64,000 nt of DNA from Pseudanabaena sp. ABRG5-3. Its GTDB lineage: Bacteria; Cyanobacteriota; Cyanobacteriia; Pseudanabaenales; Pseudanabaenaceae. The stretch covers positions 682,001-746,000 of the forward strand of contig NZ_AP017560.1 in NCBI RefSeq assembly GCF_003967015.1. The letters run 5' to 3'. Numbering within the stretch: position 1 is the stretch's first letter; each line of letters starts with the position of its first letter. Of the stretch, positions 41,435-50,184 are shown piece by piece. The notes under the pieces are model-generated. The model searched no databases. It was not told the DNA's origin and worked only from the letters and a program-made list of their open reading frames with translations. The position numbers and the translations under genes were made by a program.

Positions 41435-41815
41435 TCACGGTAGTTTCGGTGCGAGGTAGAGAATATGCACTTCAGGGGCAAAGGTGACAATATCACCATC
41501 TTGAAGCTCGTAGGAAGAAACCTTTCGCAAAGCATTGAGGACAATCCCATTTTTGCTGACTTTTCCTGAAGTACTACCATCGATAATGCGATAGGTGTCA
41601 GGACGGTTGGAATAATGGACTTTGAGCAAGATGGCATGGTAGCGAGAGACAAAATCTGAATGTAGCCTCACTGTGTTATCAGATTCTCGCCCAATTGTAT
41701 ATTTATCAGCAGTCAACTGCATTTTGCGGGTTCCATTATTGTCAGTAATCACTAATGTGTGATCAGAAGTGAGATTAACGCTAAGTTCAGTTTCATCATA
41801 GATTCGGTCTGGCAT
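41435..41815 (-). CDS. Single-domain FHA protein, copy 2
   Basis: 126 aa from ATG 41815 (a TTG 75 bases further upstream is in frame but less likely). YTIGRESDNTVRL, DFVSRYHAILLKV and STSGKVSKNGIVLNALRKVS carry the GR, S-x-x-H and NG residues of FHA. It aligns with copy 1 over its whole length, including the LVITDNNGTRKMQL lead-in (LLITDARGSRKLAL in copy 1), so these are tandem duplicates. No other domain. Function: phosphothreonine-dependent adaptor, partner unknown. Confidence 0.87.
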   Translation of the reverse strand: MPDRIYDETELSVNLTSDHTLVITDNNGTRKMQLTADKYTIGRESDNTVRLHSDFVSRYHAILLKVHYSNRPDTYRIIDGSTSGKVSKNGIVLNALRKVSSYELQDGDIVTFAPEVHILYLAPKLP

Positions 41816-42174
41816 ATTGTGTGTTGGTTCTCCATATTTCGGTAGTGTTATTGCGATTTTTATGTTGCTTGGGGCAAAATAAAAACTCAAAAACCTTACT
41901 GAGACTGATTTTTGTGTCCTAACTTACTCATTGCGATCGCAAAGCTTTGTCAGACATACCCATACTTTACTTTTTAGCTGATACTTTTAGCTGATACTTT
42001 TAGTCGAAAATATTTATCCCGAAAATATAGCAATATTTATGAGGAAAAATATTCGTTATAGTTAATCAGGTAGAAGCTCATACATGAATATATTCATAAC
42101 TTAAACTAGCCTATAGTTGGCAACGAAGGAAATCATCTTTAAGGCTATATGTTGGGATTATTTTGGAAATTATT
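41816..42174. other. Intergenic region without gene
   Basis: No coding frame or RNA gene found. Only a short tandem repeat (TTAGCTGATACTT twice, 41975-42003) and AT-rich sequence. It may hold the promoters for the FHA genes. Confidence 0.5.
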
Positions 42175-42253
42175 TAAGTAACTTGGCGCAATTAAATATA
42201 AAACCCCAAAACCTATGGCGCACGCGCAGCGTGCGCCATAGGTTTTGGTTCTG
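42175..42253. mobile_element. Miniature element A, copy 3 (right end missing)
   Basis: TAAGTAACTTGGCGCAATTA start, then ACCCCAAAACCTATGGCGCA and its complement to 42249. After GGTTCTGT the sequence departs from the family, so the right terminus is lost. Confidence 0.75.
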
Positions 42254-42341
42254 TGCAATACCCTGATGCCTTGCCATAGTCTTATGATGATTGCGATACA
42301 ATAATCAATTGGAAACAGTTGTATTCGGAGAAATATTGTCA

Positions 42342-43449
42342 GTGGACGTTACGGAGATCGCACGCCAAACTCAGATTTTATCTCAGCGCCTGAGTATTGC
42401 TCAGGACTATCTTTGACGTACCTGCGATCGCAGCGAAAATCAGTGATCTTGAACAAACTGCTGCCCAACCAGAATTTTGGGAAAATAGCGACCAAGCGCA
42501 AAAAACAATGCGTGAGCTAGATGCCCTAAAATCCCATCTTGAACAATTTGAGCGATGGCAGAAAACTATCGAAAATCTAGAGGCGATCGCGGAATTACTC
42601 GCCCTTGAAGATGACCCTTCCTTAGCCAACGAAGCGAAACAAAGCCTTAGTCAGCTCTTGCAAGAACTAGATCGCTGGGATCTGGAGCAGTTGTTGTCAG
42701 GTACATATGACAAATATGACGCAGTCCTGACGATTAATGCAGGGGCAGGCGGTACAGACTCCCAAGATTGGACGGAAATGTTACTGCGGATGTATACCCG
42801 CTTTTGTGAATCCCAAGGCTACAAGGTTGAAATTTCAGAAATATCTGAGGGTGAAGAAGCAGGGATTAAGTCAGTCACACTATTGGTGCATGGACGCTAT
42901 GCCTATGGCTATCTTGCTCCCGAAAAAGGAACCCATCGCCTTGTCAGGATTTCCCCATTTAATGCCAATGACAAGCGCCAAACTAGTTTTGCTGGTGTGG
43001 AAGTGATGCCATTGCTAGAGGAAGATGTTGATCTGGAAATTGATCCAAAAGAACTCGAAATTACTACTACGCGGGCAGGTGGTAAAGGTGGTCAAAATGT
43101 CAACAAGGTAGAAACGGCGGTACGCATTACCCATTTGCCCACGGGCATCTCAGTGCGATGCACCCAAGAGCGATCGCAATTACAAAACAAAGAAAATGCG
43201 ATGCGTTTGCTCAAAGCCAAGTTGCTAATTATTGCCCAAGAGCAACGCGCTCAAAAAATTGCTGATATTCGTGGTGACATGGTTGAAGCTGCATGGGGCA
43301 ATCAAATCCGCAATTATGTGTTTCATCCCTATCAACTGGTGAAAGATCTACGCACAGGTGAAGAAACTACGAATATTCAAAATGTGATGGATGGAGATCT
43401 TGAACCCTTCATTCAGTCATATTTGCGGCAACAAAATCAGATTATTTAA
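42342..43449 (+). CDS. prfB: Peptide chain release factor 2, programmed +1 frameshift
   Basis: 368 aa after frameshift. RF2 reads UGA and UAA and releases the peptide. Reading starts at GTG 42342 (CGGAG 12 bases upstream) and runs 24 codons to TAT CTT TGA C; slippage at CTT (42411-42413) continues from GAC at 42415. The slip site CTTTGAC is canonical; the AGGA at 42403 is a weak internal Shine-Dalgarno. Key motifs: [18 protein letters not shown] around residue 248 (GGQ that reaches the peptidyl-transferase centre) and [10 protein letters not shown]. Low RF2 favours slippage, giving autoregulation. Confidence 0.95.
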
Positions 43450-43549
43450 GTCAATATTTTTGTAGACAGAGTTTTTAAGTTGCCGATCGCAAATTTACAA
43501 ATTCTGCCCATACGTCCTTAGTATTTTTGGCAATTAATGGCGCTTAGTT

Positions 43550-44089
43550 ATGAATACGCAGTATCAGAGGCATTCAGTTTATCTAAAAAAGTATTTAGCC
43601 TATCTCAAAAAAGGTATAGGTCAGGCTAGTTTACTGGGTTTATGTTTAGCAATATCCGCGATCGCCGAGCCTTTAATCAATCGCGATCGTTCCCTAACCT
43701 TTGCCCAAACAGATCAATCAATAACGCAATTAAATAATATTCTGGCGCAAGCTGTCTTTGGTGATGATCAGTTAACTCGCTATGCTTCGGCTGTAAATGC
43801 GATCGAAAATAAACGGCTAGAAATTTTTCGGGCTGCTAAAAATAACTCTAATTGGACAACCGTTGCTAATCTTGCCGAATCTCAACAAACCAAGGTTTGT
43901 GATCTTGCCCAACCACCTGAGTTTTTACAAGATCTCTGTAGTCAGTTGCGGAGCTTTACCGAAAAAGAAATTCATCAACGGGGATTTACCAACAAAGAGT
44001 TTAACCAGATTACCCGTGAGCAAAGACAGAACCCCTATTTACGAGGCTTAATCCAAGCCAAGCAAATGGAACTACGAAAGGGGAAATAA
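43550..44089 (+). CDS. DUF4168-like exported protein
   Basis: 179 aa. Signal-like hydrophobic stretch about 28-43 (ASLLGLCLAISAIA). The mature part is helical: TRYASAVNAIENKRLEIF, LAQPPEFLQDLCSQL, and GFTNKEFNQITREQRQNPYL, the order seen in DUF4168 proteins (A-AV--IE..., F..I......P.L). Function unknown; probably periplasmic. It lies between prfB and the miniature elements upstream of pilM, with no operon partner. Confidence 0.6.
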   Translation: MNTQYQRHSVYLKKYLAYLKKGIGQASLLGLCLAISAIAEPLINRDRSLTFAQTDQSITQLNNILAQAVFGDDQLTRYASAVNAIENKRLEIFRAAKNNSNWTTVANLAESQQTKVCDLAQPPEFLQDLCSQLRSFTEKEIHQRGFTNKEFNQITREQRQNPYLRGLIQAKQMELRKGK

Positions 44090-44200
44090 AAATATTGCAA
44101 AACAGGTGGCTTCCCTCCCCTTGTTTTAACCAAAGGCTAATAGTTGTACCACAAAACCTCTACAGCTATTGGTCTTTGGTGTTTTTCCTAAACTAACTAA

Positions 44201-44307
44201 ACGTGAGTTCGAGTCATTTGCGCCGCGCTTCGCGCGGCGCAAATGGCGAAAAATGGTAAAAATCGCTTAGCGATTTTTACCATTTTTCGTATTCGTCGAA
44301 CTGACGT
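44201..44307. mobile_element. Miniature element D, copy 2 (107 bp), with 7-bp target duplication
   Basis: Ends ACGTGAGTTCGA and TCGAACTGACGT. Duplicated TAACTAA at 44194-44200 and 44308-44314. It is in reverse orientation to copy 1 at 11609 and shares both stems. The duplication overlaps the first bases of element A copy 4, so D was inserted exactly at A's left boundary. Confidence 0.87.
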
Positions 44308-44311
44308 TAAC

Positions 44312-44404
44312 TAAGTAGCTGGGTGCAATTAAATATAAAACCCCAAAAACTGTGGCGATCGCCACAGTTTTTGGGGCTGTTTTTTAATTCTGCCCAGCTA
44401 CTTA
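44312..44404. mobile_element. Miniature element A, copy 4 (93 bp, complete)
   Basis: Terminal inverted repeats TAAGTAGCTGGGTGCAATTA and, read inward from the right, TAAGTAGCTGGGCAGAATTA. Central stem CCCCAAAAACTGTGGCGATC palindrome. The most symmetric copy, and so the best reference for family A. Confidence 0.85.
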
Positions 44405-44409
44405 GCCAT

Positions 44410-44466
44410 AGCAAACAAAATAAAAAAGATTCGGTCATTGTCCGAATCTTTTTTATTTTGTTTGCT
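44410..44466. repeat. Perfect 25-bp-arm hairpin
   Basis: Arms 44410-44434 and 44442-44466 start AGCAAACAAAATAAAAAAGA and are exact complements. With D2 and A4 it fills most of the 546-bp gap 44090-44635. Confidence 0.8.
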
Positions 44467-44547
44467 AAAACGACCAAAATCGTCTATAAGAAACAAGGCA
44501 AAATCAGACATCTACGACATTGGACATGATTATTTTTTCTTGTCCTA

Positions 44548-44575
44548 TTGACAATAGACACTTACAGTCTATAAT
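44548..44575 (+). promoter_or_regulatory. Promoter of pilM operon
   Basis: TTGACA (44548-44553), 16-bp spacer, TATAAT (44570-44575). Both boxes match the sigma70 consensus exactly. Transcription would start near 44582, leaving a leader of about 54 nt before pilM. Confidence 0.75.
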
Positions 44576-44635
44576 CCCTCCATTGTTTAGTATGCCCAGT
44601 GCTACAAAAGCTACAAAACTCGTAAAGACACGCTT

Positions 44636-45745
44636 ATGTTCGGCTTAAAGTTTGGCGGAAAGTCTAAAAAAGGCATCGGAATCGAAATTACTTCCGAGAA
44701 GGTTAATCTTGTTCAATTGCGCCGTAAGGGGCAATCTTCCTATAAGTTAGTGGCGCATGGTAGCGTTGAGCTTCCTGAAGGAATCGTTGAAGAAGGGCGC
44801 ATTCTCGATCCTGTAGCGCTGGGAGAAAGTATTCGCAGTTTGCTTGCAGAGAAAAAAGTAAAGGTCAAGAAAGTTGCGACAGCTCTACCTGGTCGTGAGA
44901 CGGTTAGTCGCTTGATTCGCTTACCTGCGGAGATTCCCGATTTGGAATTACGCGAAATGGTACTCAATCAGGAAGCTAGCCTATACCTACCATTTCCCCG
45001 TGAAGATGCTGACGTGGACTATCAAAAGCTAGGTACATCATTGGATGATGACGGTATTGAGCGCATTGAAATCCTGATGGTGGCAACGCCGAAGGAAGTA
45101 ACCGATAGCTATATGCAGGCTCTAGAAATAGCGCAGCTACAGGTTGACGTTGTGGAAGTCAGTAGCTTTGCACTGATTCGAGCAATGCACAATGAGCTAT
45201 CAAGATTTAGTACTCTCGCGGAAGCTGTGGCGATCGTTGATATTGAGTATGAGGCAACAGAAATTACTGTGACTGTTGATGGCGTACCGCAATTTTCTAG
45301 AACCTTCCCAATTGGCACAGCGCAAATTCAAAATGCTCAGTTACGAGCCATTAATCTGCCACCACGGCGGACAACGGATATGGAAATGCTGAGTTCAACG
45401 GTTGTACCTGTGCAGTCTATGGACACTGCGAGCTTAGCAGGTGGAGGCAATACTCCTGGTGATGCAGCAATCATGCGGGTTGTTGGTGATCTTTCCGATG
45501 AATTGCGCCGTTCTATTGATTTCTATACTAGTCAATCTCCTGGGTCAGATGTAGTGCAGCTATTGATTGCAGGTCCTGGCTCTTGTATTGGTCAGTTGAA
45601 TGAATTCTTTAGCCAACGCCTCGGTATTGCTGCAAGTGCGATCGATCCACTTACTGCTATAGGTGTATCTGTTGATGGTGATATTCCCATCCAAGATCGT
45701 ATGGCGATGTCTGTGTCTCTAGGTTTAGGTTTGAGGGAGGTTTGA
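44636..45745 (+). CDS. pilM: Type IV pilus assembly protein PilM
   Basis: 369 aa, actin-like cytoplasmic ATPase-fold protein that binds PilN's N-terminus and links the inner-membrane platform. Seen: GIGIEITSEKVNLVQLRRKG near residue 14, RLIRLPAEIPDLELREMVLN, ASLYLPFPREDADVDYQKLG, AVAIVDIEYEATEITV near 200 (phosphate loop) and LLIAGPGSCIGQLNEFF near 315. First of pilM-N-O-Q; 6-bp gap to pilN. A Gly/Ser insert near 265-275 (SLAGGGNTPGD) is typical of cyanobacteria. Confidence 0.92.
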   Translation: MFGLKFGGKSKKGIGIEITSEKVNLVQLRRKGQSSYKLVAHGSVELPEGIVEEGRILDPVALGESIRSLLAEKKVKVKKVATALPGRETVSRLIRLPAEIPDLELREMVLNQEASLYLPFPREDADVDYQKLGTSLDDDGIERIEILMVATPKEVTDSYMQALEIAQLQVDVVEVSSFALIRAMHNELSRFSTLAEAVAIVDIEYEATEITVTVDGVPQFSRTFPIGTAQIQNAQLRAINLPPRRTTDMEMLSSTVVPVQSMDTASLAGGGNTPGDAAIMRVVGDLSDELRRSIDFYTSQSPGSDVVQLLIAGPGSCIGQLNEFFSQRLGIAASAIDPLTAIGVSVDGDIPIQDRMAMSVSLGLGLREV

Positions 45746-45751
45746 AAATAT

Positions 45752-46465
45752 ATGTATACACTTGATATTAACTTTTTAAATGATCGCGCTGCTGCTGAAG
45801 CGCAAGCAGTGGAGCGACAACCGATCGCAGACTCCCAGTTTTTAATCTATGGAGGTGCGGTAGCTGTAGTGGCACTGGCTTTAGTTGGTGGTGCATTTTT
45901 CTTTCTCAACTCTGCTAATGAGGGAATACAGCAAGAATTAGCAACTTTAACTGCTAAAGAGACAGAATTTAATGGCAAGCTCAAAGGATTAGAAGAGCAA
46001 GAAAAGAAACTTCAAGCAATCCAAGCTAGAACTGAGCAGCTTTTAAGTCTATTTATTGGCAATCTTCCTGTGAGTGCCATCTCTGACGATATTAGAAAGC
46101 GTACGCCCATCACGGTTCAGATTAAGTCGATTGCTCAAACATCTATACCCCCAACCCCACAAAATCCCACTCAGTCACTGTCAACGGTGAGTTTAGATGG
46201 AACAGCGACTAACTATAATGAGTTAAACGACTATCTATTATTACTAAAGGCATCACCTCTGTTAGATGGAGAGAAAACAAAGCTAGTTTCATCAACTTTG
46301 CAACCAGCAACAGTAGATAAAAACTTTACACTGGTTAACTTTCAAATTCAAACAACTGTTACTTCCAAAAGCCCTGCCGAACTATTACCTCAACTACAAA
46401 AATTGGGAGCTGATGGGTTAGTTGCAAGAGTCAATCTATTAAGACAACAAGGAGTGATCAAATAA
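45752..46465 (+). CDS. pilN: Type IV pilus assembly protein PilN
   Basis: 237 aa. MYTLDINFLNDR at the N-terminus contains the short PilM-binding motif (INFLNDR, compare INLLPWR). TM helix about 31-52 (GGAVAVVALALVGGAFFFL), coiled coil about 55-95, then a small ferredoxin-like periplasmic domain (LSTVSLDGTATNYNELNDYL, FTLVNFQIQTTV). Inner-membrane alignment protein, heterodimer with PilO. Directly followed by pilO after 1 bp. Confidence 0.88.
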   Translation: MYTLDINFLNDRAAAEAQAVERQPIADSQFLIYGGAVAVVALALVGGAFFFLNSANEGIQQELATLTAKETEFNGKLKGLEEQEKKLQAIQARTEQLLSLFIGNLPVSAISDDIRKRTPITVQIKSIAQTSIPPTPQNPTQSLSTVSLDGTATNYNELNDYLLLLKASPLLDGEKTKLVSSTLQPATVDKNFTLVNFQIQTTVTSKSPAELLPQLQKLGADGLVARVNLLRQQGVIK

Positions 46466-46466
46466 A

Positions 46467-47222
46467 ATGACAAACGCTGGAGCAGTTTCAGGGATGGATG
46501 ATGGTTCGGGTGGCGGTATTACGCTATTTGGACTCACCTTAACTTCCAAAATTTTAGGAATTATTATAGGCGTGGGTGGGCTTGCACTGGCTGGTTATGT
46601 TGGCACGTCATATGTTCAACCTCTCTGGGATCAAGTGCAATCTGGACAAACAAGTATTGCAACTAAAAAATCTGGTCTTGTGGCTTTAGAGCAGAAGGTA
46701 GCCAGTAAGTCTAATATTGCTCAAAAGATTGAAGATGCCAATAAACAAAATCTATTTGTTCTATCTCTTTTACCCAGTGTAGATAATATTGATACGCTGA
46801 TGCGAGATATCCAAGAGCAGATCCCCAAAACAATTACGATCGCATTGCCTCCAGATTTTGCCTATGAATTGGCAGGCACAATGCGAGTTTTTCAGCCCGC
46901 AGAACCGATTAAGGGACCACAGTACAATACTTATTCGTTCACGATTGGGTTTGATGGCAAATTTGAAGATGTATTAAGCACAATTCAAAAAATTGAACGT
47001 TTGAAGCCCTTGCTGGTGGTCAAAAACTTAAAACTATCCAAGAAATCTCTTCCTACTGAGAAATTTAAATTCTCTCGTCCAATTGCCCCTGGTAAGGAGA
47101 AAGAGATTCTTGATGTTTTACCACCTTTGATTGGTGCAGATTTTACTTTGGAGGCTTTTGTGCCTTTGAGTGAAGCAGAGCTTAAAGCTGCGGCTGCGGC
47201 TGCACAACCAGCCAAAAAGTAG
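46467..47222 (+). CDS. pilO: Type IV pilus assembly protein PilO
   Basis: 251 aa. TM helix about 27-48 (ILGIIIGVGGLALAGYVGTS), coiled coil about 55-95, periplasmic domain about 110-210 with YNTYSFTIGFDGKFEDVLST and LLVVKNLKLSKKS. The Ala-rich tail (AELKAAAAAAQPAKK) is poorly conserved. Pairs with PilN between PilM and the PilQ secretin. The lipoprotein gene pilP, usual between pilO and pilQ in proteobacteria, is absent here as in other cyanobacteria. Confidence 0.87.
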   Translation: MTNAGAVSGMDDGSGGGITLFGLTLTSKILGIIIGVGGLALAGYVGTSYVQPLWDQVQSGQTSIATKKSGLVALEQKVASKSNIAQKIEDANKQNLFVLSLLPSVDNIDTLMRDIQEQIPKTITIALPPDFAYELAGTMRVFQPAEPIKGPQYNTYSFTIGFDGKFEDVLSTIQKIERLKPLLVVKNLKLSKKSLPTEKFKFSRPIAPGKEKEILDVLPPLIGADFTLEAFVPLSEAELKAAAAAAQPAKK

Positions 47223-47327
47223 CAAAAATATAAAAAATAACAAGTGTGCCTACCTAAACCACAACGAGGTAGTCCTTAAAGTTTAGGTAGAGCTTATTAT
47301 TTTTTTTGATTTGAAATTGACAAAGTA

Positions 47328-47336
47328 TGGTATAAT
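47328..47336 (+). promoter_or_regulatory. Extended -10 promoter before pilQ
   Basis: TGGTATAAT, an extended -10 (TGn plus TATAAT). A weak -35 TTGATT lies 19 bp upstream at 47306. A stem CTACCTAAAC/GTTTAGGTAG (47250-47290) lies before it and may separate pilQ from pilMNO. Confidence 0.5.
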
Positions 47337-47467
47337 CTCGACCCATAATCGCGTCAATTCTGTCTTGGTTGTGTTGTTCCTTTCGTTAGGACATGTTCCA
47401 GTTTCTACAGATTTACTACAAAGATTTAAGCGTATTGAGTTCCGTAAGGAGCAAGAGGAGTGTAATT

Positions 47468-49804
47468 ATGAATGCCAAGTTGAATGATAGGTTGGATAAA
47501 AAATTGAGTGGAAAGTCTCTGGCTTGCTGGTTTCTCATTGCGGCTAGTTGCCCACAAGCATTAGCGATCGCCCCTAGTCAAGCTCAAAGTCAGACTCAAG
47601 TCTCAGCCAATCAAAGCGATGTTGTTGCTGTTGCGAGTCGCATTACCGATATCAATACTAGTGTGACAGGCGATCGCCTGAATCTCACTTTGAATTTTGC
47701 TAGCAGCGATCGCCCACAAGTCACTTATACCCGTCAAGGAAAATCATGGGTGGCTGTCCTCAATGGCGCACAGTTGCAACTCGGTAATGGTAATGCGAGC
47801 TACACTCAGGCAAACCCGATGCCTGGTATTACCTCCATTGAGGCAACTCAATACGCAGCAAATAAGGTGCGGATTCGTGTAAATACTGTTGATCCCGAAG
47901 TACTCAAGGAACTAATCAAGCGTCAAGATACTGGTGATAGCTTAGTTTTGAGTCTAGAAACACAACCTTCAGCTATCCAAAGTAGTTCTATATCGTCGGC
48001 TAATGCCCCCGAATCTGGAGTCGTCAACAGTCAACAAAATCCATCAGAAACCAATAAAGTCCTAACAGCTCAAGCTACGACTGCCCCATCTTCCTTTGGT
48101 AAGCCATTATTTGAGCCAAAGATTACTATTACATCTGCTGATGGTAAGACTCGTGTTGCACAGACCAGTGATACCAATACTGTCCCACCACCTGTCGCTA
48201 ATCCCGTCACTCCACAATTACCAGGACGTGTTCCTGGGGTTGTGCCACCGTTTCGCCAACTAAGGACTCCTCCCGTTGGTGACATTGCCACATCTTCTAC
48301 TAAGTTACGTCCTGACATTGTGGATTTGGGAACAGCAGAGCGTGTACCGAGAATCACTTTGCGTGAAGCTCCAGCGATCGAAGTTTTGACATTGATTGGT
48401 CGTGTTGCTGGGTTGAGTGTTGTTTCCGCAGAGCCTCCTGCGGCGGCTGGTGCAGCTCCTACAGCAGGAGCTACGACAGGGTTAAAGCAACCAGTAAGTC
48501 TCTCAATTGAGAACGAAACTGCTCAAGATGTTTTCAATAACGTATTGAGAATCTCTGGTTTAGAAGCAAATCGTATTGGGCAAACAATTTTTGTCGCAAC
48601 GAAGCTACCTGTCACCCTCAAAAACTTAGTCACTAAAAGCTATCGCCTTAACCAAATTACAGTGGGTGAGGCATCAGCCTATTTACTTGGTTTAGGAGCA
48701 TCAAGAGTTGTCAACCGTCAACGTCCAATTCCTGGCGCACAAGCAGCATCGGTTTCATCAGGAACAACTGTTGTCAATACACCAACCGAGGCTGTACCAA
48801 CTCTAGAAACAATTACAGTTGGACCAGAGACAGGAGCTACACCTCTTTTGAAAGGACTACAAGTAATTGCAGAAGAAAGATCCTCTTCAATTACTTTAAT
48901 CGGAACACCTCAACAGATTGCTTTTGCCGAAACTCAACTTGCTCGTCTTGACTTGCGTAGACCTCAAGTTGCAGTTAATGTAAAAATTGTGGATATATCT
49001 TTAAATAGAGATCAGACTATTGGCTCAATCTTAGGGTTTAATGCTAGCAACACAGATGGCTCTGGTACAGGTACAGCTTTATCTGCAAATAGTGGAACTT
49101 TGGCGATAAATTTTAACAGTCTCACTACTCCTACAGTTAATGGAACAACACCTCCTTCAATATTTGCCAATCCCCAGAGACTTTTCTCACTCATTGCTGC
49201 TAAGATACAGTCCAACTCAGGCAAAGTTATTTCTGAGCCAACTCTAGTCGTTCAGGAAGGGCAGACTGGACAAATTGACATCGGGGATGAAATATTAACC
49301 GTTGGAACTAGTGGCAATGTTGAGAAAAGTACTGCGGGGCTGAAGCTTTCCGTTAATATTTCAAAAATTGATGACAATGGATTTATCAATCTGTCAATTT
49401 TACCTGAAGTCAGTGTAATTGGTAGTTCAAGAATTATCGACACAAGAATACGTAATGCTGATGGAACTGTTGTTAGCGGATTCTTTGGAGCTGTTGACCT
49501 TTTGACTAAACGGGCTATTTCGTCTGGTCAAATCAGAATGCGAGACGGACAAAGCCTAGTACTTTCTGGTGTTATTCAAGACACTGATCGTGAGAGTGTT
49601 TCTAAAGTTCCTTTCTTAGGTGATCTTCCTATTATTGGTACACTCTTCCGTAGCACACAATCTACAAATACTCGCGCTGAAGTAGTTATCATTGTCACTC
49701 CACGCATTATTGATGATAGTCAGAATGCAAACTGGGGTTATACCTACCAACCTGGGCCAGAAGTTCAAAAGGTGTTGGATAGCAATCAACGTAAGTCTCA
49801 GTAA
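47468..49804 (+). CDS. pilQ: Type IV pilus secretin PilQ
   Basis: 778 aa from ATG 47468, preceded by AGGAG; the open frame extends to 47393 without support. Signal peptide to about residue 40 (ACWFLIAASCPQALAIAPSQ). AMIN domain about 55-145 (RLNLTLNFASSDRPQVTYTR), Pro-rich linker about 220-290, secretin N-domains about 310-480 (VEVLTLIGRVAGLSVVS-like EVLTLIGRVAGLSVV), and the secretin barrel about 510-750 with QVAVNVKIVDISLNRD, VISEPTLVVQEGQTGQIDIG and VPFLGDLPIIGTLFRST, the hallmark. Outer-membrane pore for pili and DNA uptake. Confidence 0.93.
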   Translation: MNAKLNDRLDKKLSGKSLACWFLIAASCPQALAIAPSQAQSQTQVSANQSDVVAVASRITDINTSVTGDRLNLTLNFASSDRPQVTYTRQGKSWVAVLNGAQLQLGNGNASYTQANPMPGITSIEATQYAANKVRIRVNTVDPEVLKELIKRQDTGDSLVLSLETQPSAIQSSSISSANAPESGVVNSQQNPSETNKVLTAQATTAPSSFGKPLFEPKITITSADGKTRVAQTSDTNTVPPPVANPVTPQLPGRVPGVVPPFRQLRTPPVGDIATSSTKLRPDIVDLGTAERVPRITLREAPAIEVLTLIGRVAGLSVVSAEPPAAAGAAPTAGATTGLKQPVSLSIENETAQDVFNNVLRISGLEANRIGQTIFVATKLPVTLKNLVTKSYRLNQITVGEASAYLLGLGASRVVNRQRPIPGAQAASVSSGTTVVNTPTEAVPTLETITVGPETGATPLLKGLQVIAEERSSSITLIGTPQQIAFAETQLARLDLRRPQVAVNVKIVDISLNRDQTIGSILGFNASNTDGSGTGTALSANSGTLAINFNSLTTPTVNGTTPPSIFANPQRLFSLIAAKIQSNSGKVISEPTLVVQEGQTGQIDIGDEILTVGTSGNVEKSTAGLKLSVNISKIDDNGFINLSILPEVSVIGSSRIIDTRIRNADGTVVSGFFGAVDLLTKRAISSGQIRMRDGQSLVLSGVIQDTDRESVSKVPFLGDLPIIGTLFRSTQSTNTRAEVVIIVTPRIIDDSQNANWGYTYQPGPEVQKVLDSNQRKSQ

Positions 49805-49841
49805 GTTTTAGAGCTACCTTTTTCATTTGCACTCCTTTTTG

Positions 49842-49873
49842 CAGTCGTAGAAATATCTCTACGGCTGTTTTTT
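49842..49873 (+). terminator. Terminator of pilQ
   Basis: CAGTCGTAGA pairs with TCTACGGCTG (one G-T pair), followed by a run of six T. Confidence 0.75.
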
Positions 49874-49912
49874 AATGAAAATTTGCAAATTTGGGGTCGA
49901 GAGTTGTGAGGC

Positions 49913-49995
49913 TATAGTTGTCGTTGCTTGTGTTAAGACAAAATCAAAGCCCAAGAAGAGCGGCGCTTCTCTTCTTGGGTTTTGCGATCGCTATA
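49913..49995. mobile_element. Miniature element B, copy 2 (83 bp)
   Basis: Starts TATAGTTGTCGTTGCTTGTG, includes TTAAGACAAAATCAAAGCCC (compare TTAGGACAAATCAAAACCC in copy 1) and a stem AAGAAGAGCGGCGCTTCTCTT, ends GCGATCGCTATA. Right half shorter than left. Confidence 0.65.
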
Positions 49996-50063
49996 AAAAT
50001 ATTTTTTCTGACCTTGCAATAAATGCACCCTATTGTGTCATAATTACAAAGCGTCAAAAAAAC

Positions 50064-50135
50064 GCCCTCATGGCTCAGGGGTAGAGCATTCCCTTGGTAA
50101 GGGAAAGGTCACGGGTTCAAATCCCGTTGAGGGCT
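50064..50135 (+). tRNA. tRNA-Thr (GGT)
   Basis: 72 nt. Acceptor GCCCTCA (50064-50070) pairs with TGAGGGC (50128-50134), discriminator T. D arm GGCTCAGGGGTAGAGC, anticodon arm TTCCC TTGGTAA GGGAA with anticodon GGT, T arm CGGGTTCAAATCCCG. CCA not encoded. Confidence 0.95.
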
Positions 50136-50143
50136 TAAACACT

Positions 50144-50184
50144 AAAAGTAAGAAAGCGTTGCTAGGCAACGCTTTCTTACTTTT
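50144..50184. terminator. Hairpin between tRNA-Thr and the TPR gene
   Basis: AAAAGTAAGAAAGCGTTGC, TAG loop, complementary arm; 19-bp stem. It includes the stop codon of the TPR gene and can end transcription of both convergent units. Confidence 0.8.

Noticed and set aside
42397-43449. prfB starting at TTG 42397 without frameshift
   Set aside because: The 24 codons before TATCTTTGAC match the N-terminus of RF2 and end in the canonical slip site, so the shorter start is an artefact of ignoring recoding.
47317-47336. TTGACA and TATAAT as a promoter pair before pilQ
   Set aside because: They are only 8 bp apart. The -10 is kept as an extended -10 promoter with a different, weak -35.
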